A stretch of 64,000 nt of DNA. It comes from Chloroflexota bacterium. GTDB lineage: Bacteria > Chloroflexota > Anaerolineae > UBA4142. Of this stretch, positions 28,477-37,440 are shown piece by piece. A model generated the notes under the pieces. That model had not been told where the DNA came from, did not search any database, and worked only from the letters and a program-made list of their open reading frames with translations. Position 1 is the stretch's first letter. Every line of letters starts with the position of its first letter. The stretch lies in assembly GCA_016215025.1 (NCBI GenBank), contig JACRMI010000025.1, positions 1 to 64,000 of the forward strand, written 5' to 3'. The translations under genes and the position numbers were made by a program.

Positions 28477-28505
28477 ATTTTAATGCGAGACAGGGTGAGT
28501 GTCAA
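28477..28505 (-). promoter_or_regulatory. Putative strong sigma70 promoter for the four-gene shared-module operon (TTGACA-17-TAAAAT)
   Basis: Minus strand ttgaca ctcaccctgtctcgcat taaaat, upstream of ATG 28418. Confidence 0.75.
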
Positions 28506-28521
28506 GAGGGATTCAAAAACC

Positions 28522-28554
28522 AAGCCCGCCAGGGGCGTCCATCCTGGCGGGCTT
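28522..28554 (-). terminator. Rho-independent terminator of the LysM-cupredoxin gene
   Basis: AAGCCCGCCAGG atggacgcc CCTGGCGGGCTT ggttttt on the minus strand. Confidence 0.8.
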
Positions 28555-28571
28555 ATCAATCGATGGTGTAA

Positions 28572-29405
28572 CTACTGCGTCACGACGACGATGCCCGTCA
28601 TCGTGGTCGGATGAATGCGGCAATAGTATCCAAAGGTGCCGGGCGTCGTAAATGTAAATTGAAACGTCTGTCCTGGGTTCATCGCACCCGAATCGAACAT
28701 ATTGGATGGCGCGTTGGGCGCGCCGCTCGTTACGGTGTGCTCCATTCCATTCGTTTCAGTATTGCGCCAAACAACGGTCGTGCCAACTTTGACAGTGATC
28801 GATTGCGGACTGTATACCGTGTTTTGCATGGTAACATTTGCCGTGTCAGGTCTCGGCGTTGGCGTTGGTCCCGGTATCGATGTGGGAAAGGGTTGCGGCG
28901 ATGGATAACCAGAAGGAATGATCAATCGCATCCCGGCGAAAATCAAATTGGGATTCGGAATGTGGTTTGCAATCATCAACGCATAGACCGAAGTACGGAA
29001 GCGTAACGCGATGCGCGTTAACGTATCGCCAAATTGCACGATGTAGGTCCCGTGCGGCGATGGTGGGACATAACCGCCCGGAATGAATAGAACCATTCCG
29101 ACGAAGATGTAATTTGGATTGAAGATGCGATTGACGCTCATCAATGCATTCACCGAAACGCCAAAGCGACGTGCGATACCGTATAGCGTATCGCCCGGCT
29201 GCACGACGTATCGCGACAGTGTACCGGAACTCGACGGTGCATATTGCCCCGGCATGAACATTGGCTGAACGTTGGGCATGAATCCACCGGGGTTGCCGTA
29301 TGGTCCTTGAGCCAGGGTGGTCGTTGGCACGAAGACGACGAGCAGCGCAAAAACAAACGCCGCGATGAGAACACACGGCGAGAAATTGACAAGTCTTGCT
29401 TTCAT
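28572..29405 (-). CDS. Secreted protein: two LysM domains + plastocyanin-like cupredoxin
   Basis: Signal peptide MKARLVNFSPCVLIAAFVFALLVVFVPTTTLAQG; LysM YVVQPGDTLYGIARRFGVSVNALMSVNRIFNPNYIFVGMVLFIP and YIVQFGDTLTRIALRF...; cupredoxin ligands EHTVTSG...YYCRIHPTTM. Confidence 0.92.
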   Translation of the reverse strand: MKARLVNFSPCVLIAAFVFALLVVFVPTTTLAQGPYGNPGGFMPNVQPMFMPGQYAPSSSGTLSRYVVQPGDTLYGIARRFGVSVNALMSVNRIFNPNYIFVGMVLFIPGGYVPPSPHGTYIVQFGDTLTRIALRFRTSVYALMIANHIPNPNLIFAGMRLIIPSGYPSPQPFPTSIPGPTPTPRPDTANVTMQNTVYSPQSITVKVGTTVVWRNTETNGMEHTVTSGAPNAPSNMFDSGAMNPGQTFQFTFTTPGTFGYYCRIHPTTMTGIVVVTQ

Positions 29406-29441
29406 CGGTAATTACCTCCTCCGACGGTAACTACTCAGCGT

Positions 29442-29534
29442 GTCATTTCGAGGAGCGATTGCGCCATCTGTGATGGCGATGCGACGAGAAATCTCCTTCT
29501 ACAAGAAGAGATTTCTCGCTCCGCTCGAAATGAC
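29442..29534. repeat. Short palindromic repeat, family A
   Basis: gtcatttcgaggagcgattgcg...ctcgctccgctcgaaatgac. Confidence 0.85.
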
Positions 29535-29549
29535 AGAGAGACCTGGTAG

Positions 29550-30224
29550 TTACCTCCGATGTTTTTTCGGCGGACGCTTGATCGTCCGTTTATTCTCTTC
29601 GATTAGGATCGCACGGACAGGTGCACCATCGCCATCCTTGATCTTCAACGGCAAGCAAGCGAGAACATATTCTCCGGGTTTTACGTTGGACAAATCCAAT
29701 CCTTCGACGATGATAATGCTTGCACCCAACAACGTGCGATGCGTGCGCGGCTCACTCGCGTCGAATAATTCTGCGCTGAGGTAATCAATGCCGACTAGTT
29801 TGACGCCGCGCTCGACGAACCACTGCGCCGCATCCCAAGCAAATCCGACGTAATTGGTCTGAAAGCCGGGTTGCTGCCACAGTTCGGCGTTGCGTGTTCT
29901 AAATAATATACGCACCGCGCGCTTGGAAAGTTTGGCGCGGTCTAAATCCTTCGCCGTGATTGCCTTTTCGACGTGTGACATATCGACGACGAGGGCAGGT
30001 CCATACAACGTGTCCAAATCGAGTTGATCGACGGTCTTGCCACCGGGGATAAAATGAATCGGCGGATCGAGGTGCGTGCCGGTGTGATCGCCAAACGACA
30101 ACTGCGATACATTCGCTGCATCACCTTTAGCGATTTGACTCATTGGCACGATGCTCACAGCGGGATCGCCCGGATAGACCGGCATCGATGGGGAGATGGG
30201 AATGGAAATGTCGTAGATTTTCAT
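29550..30224 (-). CDS. Cyclase family protein (arylformamidase/kynurenine formamidase-like)
   Basis: MKIYDISIPISPSMPVYPGDPAVS..., FGDHTGTHLDPPIHFIPGGKTVDQ, GIDYLSAE. Confidence 0.93.
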   Translation of the reverse strand: MKIYDISIPISPSMPVYPGDPAVSIVPMSQIAKGDAANVSQLSFGDHTGTHLDPPIHFIPGGKTVDQLDLDTLYGPALVVDMSHVEKAITAKDLDRAKLSKRAVRILFRTRNAELWQQPGFQTNYVGFAWDAAQWFVERGVKLVGIDYLSAELFDASEPRTHRTLLGASIIIVEGLDLSNVKPGEYVLACLPLKIKDGDGAPVRAILIEENKRTIKRPPKKHRR

Positions 30225-30308
30225 GTTAGCTCCTGTCGGACAAATTTCCAATTTGTCCCACTCGTTCGCATTATACGCTCTTGGAATTACGTTGGCAATT
30301 GCAAAATC

Positions 30309-30379
30309 ACAACAACGAATTTGGAAATAAACGAAAAATAAAATCCATACAATTCGCTGTTTTCTGAATTCGTTGTTAT
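30309..30379. repeat. Palindromic repeat, family E
   Basis: acaacgaatttggaaataaacgaa...tgaattcgttgttat; pairs with 8765-8840. Confidence 0.65.
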
Positions 30380-30473
30380 CCCTCGGGTCAAATCATTGAC
30401 ACGTCTGGGATTGTATGGTACAGTCTCGCCATCTTGAATGTGCGACGCACATAGATCACCGAACAGAGAAATT

Positions 30474-31271
30474 ATGAATACGCTTTCAATTGCACTCGCT
30501 CAAATCGATCTCGTGCTTGGGGACCCAGCGCAGAATTTTGCAAACGTGTGTGCGAAAATTATTGAAGCGAAATCGCGTGGCGCAGACATTATCGTTTTGC
30601 CCGAACTGTGGAGCACGGCGTACGATTTGGAACACGCAGCTACACACGCTTCAGAACTGACCGTTGGCATGTTCGTCAAGATTGCGCAAGCCGCACACGA
30701 TAATCAAATCGCGGTTGTCGGCTCGCTGATGGAAATGCGCAACGGTCGGGTTTATAACACGGCAGCGCTAATCGATTCCCATGGCGCGCAACTGGGCGTG
30801 TATCGCAAACTTCATCTTGTGCCGATGCTCGACGAGGACAAGTTTCTGATTGGCGGCGATGAAGCCCAAGTCTTTGATGCGCCATTCGGCAGATTTGCAC
30901 TCGGCATTTGCTACGACATGCGTTTTCCCGAACTGTGGCGACATTACGCGGTGAACGGTGCGCGCATTGCGTTTGCCCCCGCTGAATGGCCCCAACGTCG
31001 CGTGGCACACTGGCGCGCGTTGCTGCCTGCGCGTGCAATCGAGAATCAAATGTTCATGATCGGCTGCAATCGCGTTGGCACAAGCAAAGGCGAAACCTTC
31101 GGCGGGCATTCGATGATCGTCAATCCTTGGGGCGAGATTTTGGTCGAGGGCGATGATCGCGAAGCATTGCTCATCGCGCAAATCGATCTCGCCCAGGTTG
31201 AGGAGATGCGAGCAAAGGTACCCGTGTTTAGAGATCGAAGACCAGATGTTTACAGCAAGTGGAATTCATAA
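30474..31271 (+). CDS. Carbon-nitrogen hydrolase family (omega-amidase-like)
   Basis: MNTLSIALAQIDLVLGDPAQNFANV, VLPELWSTAYDLE, YRKLHLVPMLDEDKFLIGGDE, LGICYDMRFPELWRHYA. Confidence 0.93.
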   Translation: MNTLSIALAQIDLVLGDPAQNFANVCAKIIEAKSRGADIIVLPELWSTAYDLEHAATHASELTVGMFVKIAQAAHDNQIAVVGSLMEMRNGRVYNTAALIDSHGAQLGVYRKLHLVPMLDEDKFLIGGDEAQVFDAPFGRFALGICYDMRFPELWRHYAVNGARIAFAPAEWPQRRVAHWRALLPARAIENQMFMIGCNRVGTSKGETFGGHSMIVNPWGEILVEGDDREALLIAQIDLAQVEEMRAKVPVFRDRRPDVYSKWNS

Positions 31272-31322
31272 CGACGGAACACGCAATACGAAATACGTGG
31301 TGCGTATTCCGTTTGAAAGACA

Positions 31323-32288
31323 ATGATGTTGAACTCAATTACGGACGTCGATGGTATTTTGGTTGGTCATCACACCGATTTGCAAAATGGGACTGGCTGC
31401 ACAGTGATTCTTTGCCCGCCCGATGGCGCGATTGCGGGTGTCGATGTGCGCGGACCTGCGCCTGCCACACGCGAAACGGATTTGCTTCGCCCCGGACATT
31501 TGGTCGAGCGTGTGAATGCAATTGTTCTCACGGGCGGTAGTGCCTTTGGATTGGATGCAGCGAGCGGCGTGATGAGATTCCTCGAAGAGAAAAAAATGGG
31601 ATACGATACCGGTGTTGCGCGCGTCCCCATCGTTCCCGCCGCCGCGATTTTCGATCTTGCGTTCGGCAACGCAAATGTGCGCCCAACCGCCGACGATGGT
31701 TATCGCGCTTGTGTCGCCGCGAAGAATAATGCGACCGAGCAAGGCAATGTTGGCGCAGGAACCGGTGCATCGGTGGGGCATCTCATGGGCGCAAAGCAGG
31801 TGACGAAAGGCGGACTCGGCACGGCGAGCCAAAAAATCGGCAAAGACATCGTCGTCGGTGCAATCGTCGTCGTGAATTCTTTCGGCGACGTAGTCGAGCC
31901 AAACACCGGTGAGATTCTCGCCGGCGCGCGCAAGCCCGCCGTGAGTGGCTGGGTCAACTCAGGCGATGCGATCAAGAACGGAATCACGCAAACGATTCTG
32001 TCGCGCACCCATACGACGATTGGCGTCGTCGCGACAAATGCTGCGTTGACCAAAGAAGAAGCGAACCTCGTCGCGATGATGGCGCACGACGGATTCGCCC
32101 GCGCGATTCGTCCTGCTCATGCGCTTTTTGATGGCGACGCATTGTTTGCGCTGAGCGTCGGCAGAAAACAGGGCGACGTGAATGCGATTGGGCACACGGC
32201 TTCCGAAGTTGTCGCGCAAGCGATTGTGAATGCAGTGAATGCGGCGGAAACGCTGCACGGCATACCAGCAAGAAAAGACCTCAAGTAA
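31323..32288 (+). CDS. P1 family peptidase (DmpA/BapA-like)
   Basis: ITDVDGILVGHHTDLQNGTGCTVILCPPDGAIAGVDVRGPAPATRETDLL; LTGGSAFGLDAASGVMRFLEEKKMGYDTG; GNVGAGTGASVGHLMG. Confidence 0.92.
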   Translation: MMLNSITDVDGILVGHHTDLQNGTGCTVILCPPDGAIAGVDVRGPAPATRETDLLRPGHLVERVNAIVLTGGSAFGLDAASGVMRFLEEKKMGYDTGVARVPIVPAAAIFDLAFGNANVRPTADDGYRACVAAKNNATEQGNVGAGTGASVGHLMGAKQVTKGGLGTASQKIGKDIVVGAIVVVNSFGDVVEPNTGEILAGARKPAVSGWVNSGDAIKNGITQTILSRTHTTIGVVATNAALTKEEANLVAMMAHDGFARAIRPAHALFDGDALFALSVGRKQGDVNAIGHTASEVVAQAIVNAVNAAETLHGIPARKDLK

Positions 32289-32372
32289 TTTTGGATTTTA
32301 GATTTGCGATTTTGGATTCACCATTTGACGGGGAGGGGTTGTCAATCCAAAATCTAAAATCGGAAATTGGAA

Positions 32373-33152
32373 ATGGCAACGATTCTTTTATTCGACATTG
32401 GCAACACTCACATTTCGCTCGGCGCATATCGCGGCGACGAACTCGTTTCGACTTGGCGCATCACGACGCGTGTGGACGGCACACCCGACGAGTATGCGGT
32501 GATGCTTCGATCACTCTTTAGACAAAAAGGCGCGAACGGAATTGCATTCGATGGCAGCGCGATTGCATCATCAGTGCCGCCGCTCGTATCGACGTTTGCG
32601 GAATTGTGCGAAAAGCATCTGGGTTTGAGACCCGTTATCGTCGGTCCCGGCGTCAAGACCGGGTTGAACATTCGCACCGATTCGCCGCGCGAGGTGGGCG
32701 CTGATCGCATTGCGAATGCCGTTGCGGTGAAAAAACTTTATGGCGTGCCAGCCATCGTCATCGATTTCAGTCCACTGGCGACCATCTTCGATGCGTTGAG
32801 CGATGCAGGTGATTATCTCGGTACGGCTATCGCGCCTGGTCTGACGACCTCCGCCGATGCGTTATTCATGCACGCGGCGCAATTGCCGCGAGTTGAACTC
32901 GCCGCGCCCGCATCGAAAAGTCCAATCGGTAAAAACACAGTTGCTTCGGTCCAAGCCGGATTGATTTATGGCTACGTCGCGCTTGTGGAAGGAATGATCG
33001 CGCGGGTGAAAAAAGAACTGGGCGCACGTGCGCGTGTGATCGGCACCGGAGAAATGGTGAATCTAATCGCCGTTGAGACAAAAGCAATTGATGTAGTAGA
33101 CGAAGGGTTAACGTTGAAGGGGCTAAAGATGATTTATGAGATGAATGTATAA
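32373..33152 (+). CDS. coaX: Type III pantothenate kinase-like (CoaX) protein with altered motifs
   Basis: MATILLFDIGNTHISLGAY, GVKTGLNIRTDSPREVGADRIANAVA, AIAPGLTTSADALFMHAAQLPRVEL, IGKNTVASVQAGLIYGYVALVEG; motif deviations noted under findings. Confidence 0.85.
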   Translation: MATILLFDIGNTHISLGAYRGDELVSTWRITTRVDGTPDEYAVMLRSLFRQKGANGIAFDGSAIASSVPPLVSTFAELCEKHLGLRPVIVGPGVKTGLNIRTDSPREVGADRIANAVAVKKLYGVPAIVIDFSPLATIFDALSDAGDYLGTAIAPGLTTSADALFMHAAQLPRVELAAPASKSPIGKNTVASVQAGLIYGYVALVEGMIARVKKELGARARVIGTGEMVNLIAVETKAIDVVDEGLTLKGLKMIYEMNV

Positions 33153-34070
33153 ATGAAAACTCAACTCATCATCAATCCTACCTCCGCGCGCGGCGTCATG
33201 CAAAAGCGTTGGCATGAGGTCGAGGCGATACTGCGTGCAGAAGGTTTTGAATATCAAGCGGTGTTCACCGAACACAAGGGACACGCTACGCAACTCGCTC
33301 GCGCCGCACTTGAAGCTGGCTTTGATCTGATCGTCGTTGTTGGCGGCGATGGGACAACGTACGAGGTTGTGAATGGAATGCTCGATGCAGATGGTCGTGC
33401 CATTAATCCGAACGCCGCATTGGGCATTATCACGAGCGGCACGGGCGCAGACTTTGTGCGCAGCGTCGGCATTCCGGGCGACACTCTTGCTTCGGCAAGG
33501 CAACTGGCGCGCGCGACAACCACGCGGCCGCTCGATATCGGCGAAATCGTGTACTGCGTCGATGGCAAAGAGACGCGCACTTTTTTTGCGAACGTCGCGG
33601 GCATGGGCTTTGACGCCGAGGTGATCGAACGCACCGAGCGTGGCGGCAAACATGCGGGCGGGACGATTCCGTATCTCACGACCCTCCTCAGCACGATTTC
33701 GTCTTATCGCAACAAAGAGGTCGTCGTGAAAATCAATGACCGAAAAATCGAAGGCGTCATGAATTCGGTCGTCGTTTGCAATGGCAAGTACTTTGGCGGC
33801 GGCATGATGATTAGTCCCAATTCAAAAATTGACGATGGAAAATTCCACGTCATCACTCTTGGCAATTTTGGTACGTTTGAAGTGATGCTGAACACGCCGC
33901 GATTGTATAATGGCACGATTCTCACACATCCCAAAGTGTCAGAGTATCAAGCGAAAACTGTGGCGGTCGAATCGAAACAGCGAATGTTGATCCAAGCCGA
34001 CGGCGAGTTGGTGGGACCGGGGCCGGCGACGTTTCGCATTCTGCCAGCAGCGTTGAAACTGCGCGCATAG
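33153..34070 (+). CDS. Diacylglycerol kinase family lipid kinase (YegS/BmrU-like)
   Basis: MKTQLIINPTSARG, DLIVVVGGDGTTYEVVNGML, LGIITSGTGADFVRS, IQADGELVGPGPATFRILPAALKL. Confidence 0.94.
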   Translation: MKTQLIINPTSARGVMQKRWHEVEAILRAEGFEYQAVFTEHKGHATQLARAALEAGFDLIVVVGGDGTTYEVVNGMLDADGRAINPNAALGIITSGTGADFVRSVGIPGDTLASARQLARATTTRPLDIGEIVYCVDGKETRTFFANVAGMGFDAEVIERTERGGKHAGGTIPYLTTLLSTISSYRNKEVVVKINDRKIEGVMNSVVVCNGKYFGGGMMISPNSKIDDGKFHVITLGNFGTFEVMLNTPRLYNGTILTHPKVSEYQAKTVAVESKQRMLIQADGELVGPGPATFRILPAALKLRA

Positions 34071-34133
34071 GTCAAGTTCCCCCAAATTCCCCAGAGTTCT
34101 TCCGAGGGATTTAGGGGAACTCAGAGGAACTCT

Positions 34134-35360
34134 GTGACTCCAACGATTACTCTCAAACCTGGCAAAGAAAAACCTCTTCTCGCGCATCATCCTTGGATTT
34201 TCTCCGGCGCGATTGCGCGCGCGGATGACGCACATGATGGCGACACGGTCGATGTTCGCGATGCGGCGGGACGCTTTATCGCGCGTGGATATTACAATTC
34301 GCGGTCGCAGATCGCTGTGCGACTATGGACATGGAACGATGAGCCAATCGACAGCGCGTTTTTCCGCAAGCGCATCGTCAATGCGATTGATTTACGCCAG
34401 TCATTGATCGAAACGGATGCGACAAATGCGTATCGCATCGTCAACGCGGAAAGCGATTTTCTGCCTGGCTTGATCATGGATCGCTACTCCGATTTTGTCG
34501 TGTTGCAATTTCTGACACTGGGTGTTGAGCAACGCAAAAATGAAATCGTCGAATTGGTTCAAGAAATTCTGGAACCTGAGGGCATCTACGAGCGCAGTGA
34601 TGTGGACGTGCGCGAAAAAGAGGGGCTGCAATCAGTTGTTGGCAGCTTGCGAGGAGCGGAACCGACGGAATTGATCGAGATTCAAGAAAACGATTCGCGA
34701 TTGTTGGTGGACGTGAGACGCGGACACAAGACAGGGTTTTATCTTGATCAACGCGAGAATCGCAAACGAGTGGCAAAAGACCTGACAGGTTTCATCGGCT
34801 CCGTAGGAGCCGCAAAGCCTGTCAGGTCTCCGGAGATTCTGAACGTCTTTTCTTACAGTGGCGGTTTTTCAGTTTATGCGTGTGCGGCAAATGAAACGGC
34901 ACGCGTTATCAATCTGGATGCGTCGGGCGATGCGTTGACGCTGGCGCGCGAGAATATGCGCTTGAATGGTTGCGACGAGCGCGGCGAATTTGTCGATGGT
35001 GATGCGTTTCTGGTTCTACGCAAATATCGGGACATGGGAAAATCGTTTGATGCGATCATCCTCGACCCGCCGAAATTTGTTCATGCGCAATCGCAATTGC
35101 ATTCTGGATTGCGCGGTTACAAGGACATCAATTTGCTTGCGTTTAAATTATGCAAGCCCGGTGGAATCCTCGCCACATTTTCATGTTCTGGTCAGGTGAG
35201 CGCAGAATTATTTCAAAAGGTTGTTTTTGAAGCAGCAACCGATGCCAAGCGCGATGCACAAATCATTGCGAAACTTTCGCAATCACCCGACCATCCGATT
35301 TTACTTTCGTTCCCTGAGTCGGAATATCTCAAAGGAATTATTTGTCATGTGGTCGCCTAG
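34134..35360 (+). CDS. rlmI: Class I SAM-dependent rRNA methyltransferase, RlmI family
   Basis: KPLLAHHPWIFSGAI (PUA), GHKTGFYLDQRENRKRVAKDL, ILNVFSYSGGFSVYACA, FDAIILDPPKFVHAQSQL. Confidence 0.9.
   Translation: MTPTITLKPGKEKPLLAHHPWIFSGAIARADDAHDGDTVDVRDAAGRFIARGYYNSRSQIAVRLWTWNDEPIDSAFFRKRIVNAIDLRQSLIETDATNAYRIVNAESDFLPGLIMDRYSDFVVLQFLTLGVEQRKNEIVELVQEILEPEGIYERSDVDVREKEGLQSVVGSLRGAEPTELIEIQENDSRLLVDVRRGHKTGFYLDQRENRKRVAKDLTGFIGSVGAAKPVRSPEILNVFSYSGGFSVYACAANETARVINLDASGDALTLARENMRLNGCDERGEFVDGDAFLVLRKYRDMGKSFDAIILDPPKFVHAQSQLHSGLRGYKDINLLAFKLCKPGGILATFSCSGQVSAELFQKVVFEAATDAKRDAQIIAKLSQSPDHPILLSFPESEYLKGIICHVVA
34778..34829. repeat. Family B palindromic repeat in frame inside the rlmI-like CDS
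   Basis: agacctgacaggtttcatcggctccgtaggagccgcaaagcctgtcaggtct; nested inverted repeats; encodes ~17 extra residues (DLTGFIGSVGAAKPVRS). Confidence 0.85.
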
Positions 35361-35400
35361 TCTTGTAGTCGATTGACTATTTGACGAATCGACTATATGT

Positions 35401-37419
35401 CTATGAGACTATCCGACTACGCGACTTGGACCTCCAGCGCCAGATCAAAATCCCCGCGCCGATCAATTCAATTCCCGCTACGATAATTCCCACGCGCTCC
35501 GGTCGCCAGCTTGACGGCGACCATTCGAGTGTACGCGCGCCACATGCATCGACCCGCGCTTCGTCTGTGCCTGCTCGATACGTGACGCGTCCCAACGCCA
35601 ATGCATTTTGCCAGCCACGCTGCGCGTACGAAAGCAGCGCGCGCTTGAGTTGCGCTTCGACATCGTTTGGGGATGCTACATCCAATGATGAGAGATTTTT
35701 CAAAATGTCGCTGATTTGCAAATTGAATTCATTACACGCCGACGAAAGATCAAGGTCTTCGCGATAGCGGATTGTGTGTGTAAAGAGTTCATCCGCCTCG
35801 CTCCATTCGACATTATCGGGGGCGATAACGGCGCGCAGTAGCGCCCAGTCGGCGCGACTCGGTAACAGTCGGGCGAGCGCATCCAACTTGGTGGCAAGTT
35901 CCGCGCGGCTGTTGAAAGCGACATTGATGACGAGCGCAACATTCGAGCCATCACTTGCGAGGTTTGCATCGACGCCTGCTTGCCGCAGTTGCGCAATAGT
36001 GCCACTCGCGGCGTTTTGCATTTCGGCGACAGAAAAATACGGCGCAAGCGAAAAAATCATTGAGCGCGATTGCGACGACGTGGTGACTTCGGCGCGGGTC
36101 ACGTAAAACAAAGGCGGCGAAAATTGCGTCATGAATTTATCGCCGAGTGCGGCACGTGCTTTGGTCGATGCCGTCGCCGCGTCGCTTTGATCGATCAACG
36201 CACGCCCCCAGGCAAGGTTCAATGCGCGTCGTTGCGTGTTCATTCTCTCAGTCGTGAACAGCGGACCCGCGCCATTAGGCGCGAGGGTACTGGCTTTATC
36301 GAAATAGGTTGACGCGTTGGCGAAATCTTGGCGCGTCTGCGCATCGACGCCGAGATAAAAATAATCTTCGGCGAGTTGCTTGCGCACAGTGGCATCATTC
36401 GCGGCAAGTGATTCCCATTGCGCAACCGCCAGCGACAAGTAAGCGGGATTGCGTGGACCTGCTGCAGGACCTGCGCGCGATTCGTAAATCGCACCCAACG
36501 CTTGCCGCGCTGTGCGATTGTTGGCGTCGAGGCGGACAGCGGTTTCCAATTCGGCGACGGCTTGCATGGCGAAACTATCGCGGCGGGGGGAATCGGCGGC
36601 GGCGAGTTGACGCAGCAGGTTGCCCAGATTCGCGTGCGCATTCGCATCGTTTGCATTTTGTTGCGCGACGCGGCGCTTGGTGTTCAAGTCGCTCCAGACC
36701 GACGGTCGCAAAATGGTGAGCGATGGATTCGAGACGGGTTCTTTGTTGGTGAATCGCCACGTGATACTTGATCCGTCGAATTCGGGATTGGGTGGATCGT
36801 ACGCGACGATTTGCTCAAGCGTGGTCGATTCGGGGAAATTTATGGTGAGACGCGCGCTACCGATGCTGCCCTTCCAATCGGTTGCCGATGTGAGTCCATA
36901 ATAAAATCGTGGCATCGCGCTATCGCCCAGGTCTTGCGCGAAATCGAATCGAACGGTTTTCTTGTCGTCGGTGTCGAGTGGAACCGTAAACGTGTACCAA
37001 TCGACAGAGCGAACCACCCCGCCGACTTTCAAATCCGCCTTGCCACGATTGATCGTTCTAACTCTAGTCCCATCGATGCTAACGGAAAAATTATTGAATC
37101 GACTGGGATCGAAGGTGTATTGATCGCCGCCCCATGCTGGAAAGCCAACCGGTGCGACGGTGTCAGATACACGATCGGTGTTATGCAGTTTGAATGTGGA
37201 ATAACCGCTGATGATCGTGTGCCCATTGATTTCGATGAGGTCCGCGTCCAACGTCAGCGCGACGAGTTCAACCGACAAATCGCGTTGCTGAGGAACGAGT
37301 GCGACGGGAACAAAAATCGGTGCGGGAGATTGAGCCAGGGTAGTGGGGATGGCGCTCAACGCGAGCGCGATGAAAAGAATGCTGGACGCAAAAAGGAGAC
37401 GACTAGTCGATAACTTCAT
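35401..37419 (-). CDS. Secreted/membrane-anchored protein with TPR-like repeats
   Basis: N-terminal signal (LLFASSILFIALALSAIPTTLAQ), TPR-like region (ANAHANLGNLLRQLAA...), C-terminal TM IIVAGIELIGAGILIWRW. Confidence 0.75.
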   Translation of the reverse strand: MKLSTSRLLFASSILFIALALSAIPTTLAQSPAPIFVPVALVPQQRDLSVELVALTLDADLIEINGHTIISGYSTFKLHNTDRVSDTVAPVGFPAWGGDQYTFDPSRFNNFSVSIDGTRVRTINRGKADLKVGGVVRSVDWYTFTVPLDTDDKKTVRFDFAQDLGDSAMPRFYYGLTSATDWKGSIGSARLTINFPESTTLEQIVAYDPPNPEFDGSSITWRFTNKEPVSNPSLTILRPSVWSDLNTKRRVAQQNANDANAHANLGNLLRQLAAADSPRRDSFAMQAVAELETAVRLDANNRTARQALGAIYESRAGPAAGPRNPAYLSLAVAQWESLAANDATVRKQLAEDYFYLGVDAQTRQDFANASTYFDKASTLAPNGAGPLFTTERMNTQRRALNLAWGRALIDQSDAATASTKARAALGDKFMTQFSPPLFYVTRAEVTTSSQSRSMIFSLAPYFSVAEMQNAASGTIAQLRQAGVDANLASDGSNVALVINVAFNSRAELATKLDALARLLPSRADWALLRAVIAPDNVEWSEADELFTHTIRYREDLDLSSACNEFNLQISDILKNLSSLDVASPNDVEAQLKRALLSYAQRGWQNALALGRVTYRAGTDEARVDACGARTLEWSPSSWRPERVGIIVAGIELIGAGILIWRWRSKSRSRIVS

Positions 37420-37440
37420 TCGAGTTGAAGGGAAGTGGAA

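Noticed and set aside
24437-28505. Prophage lysis/tail cassette
   Set aside because: Amidase without signal peptide suggested an endolysin, but no holin, terminase, capsid, tail or integrase genes are present in the window.
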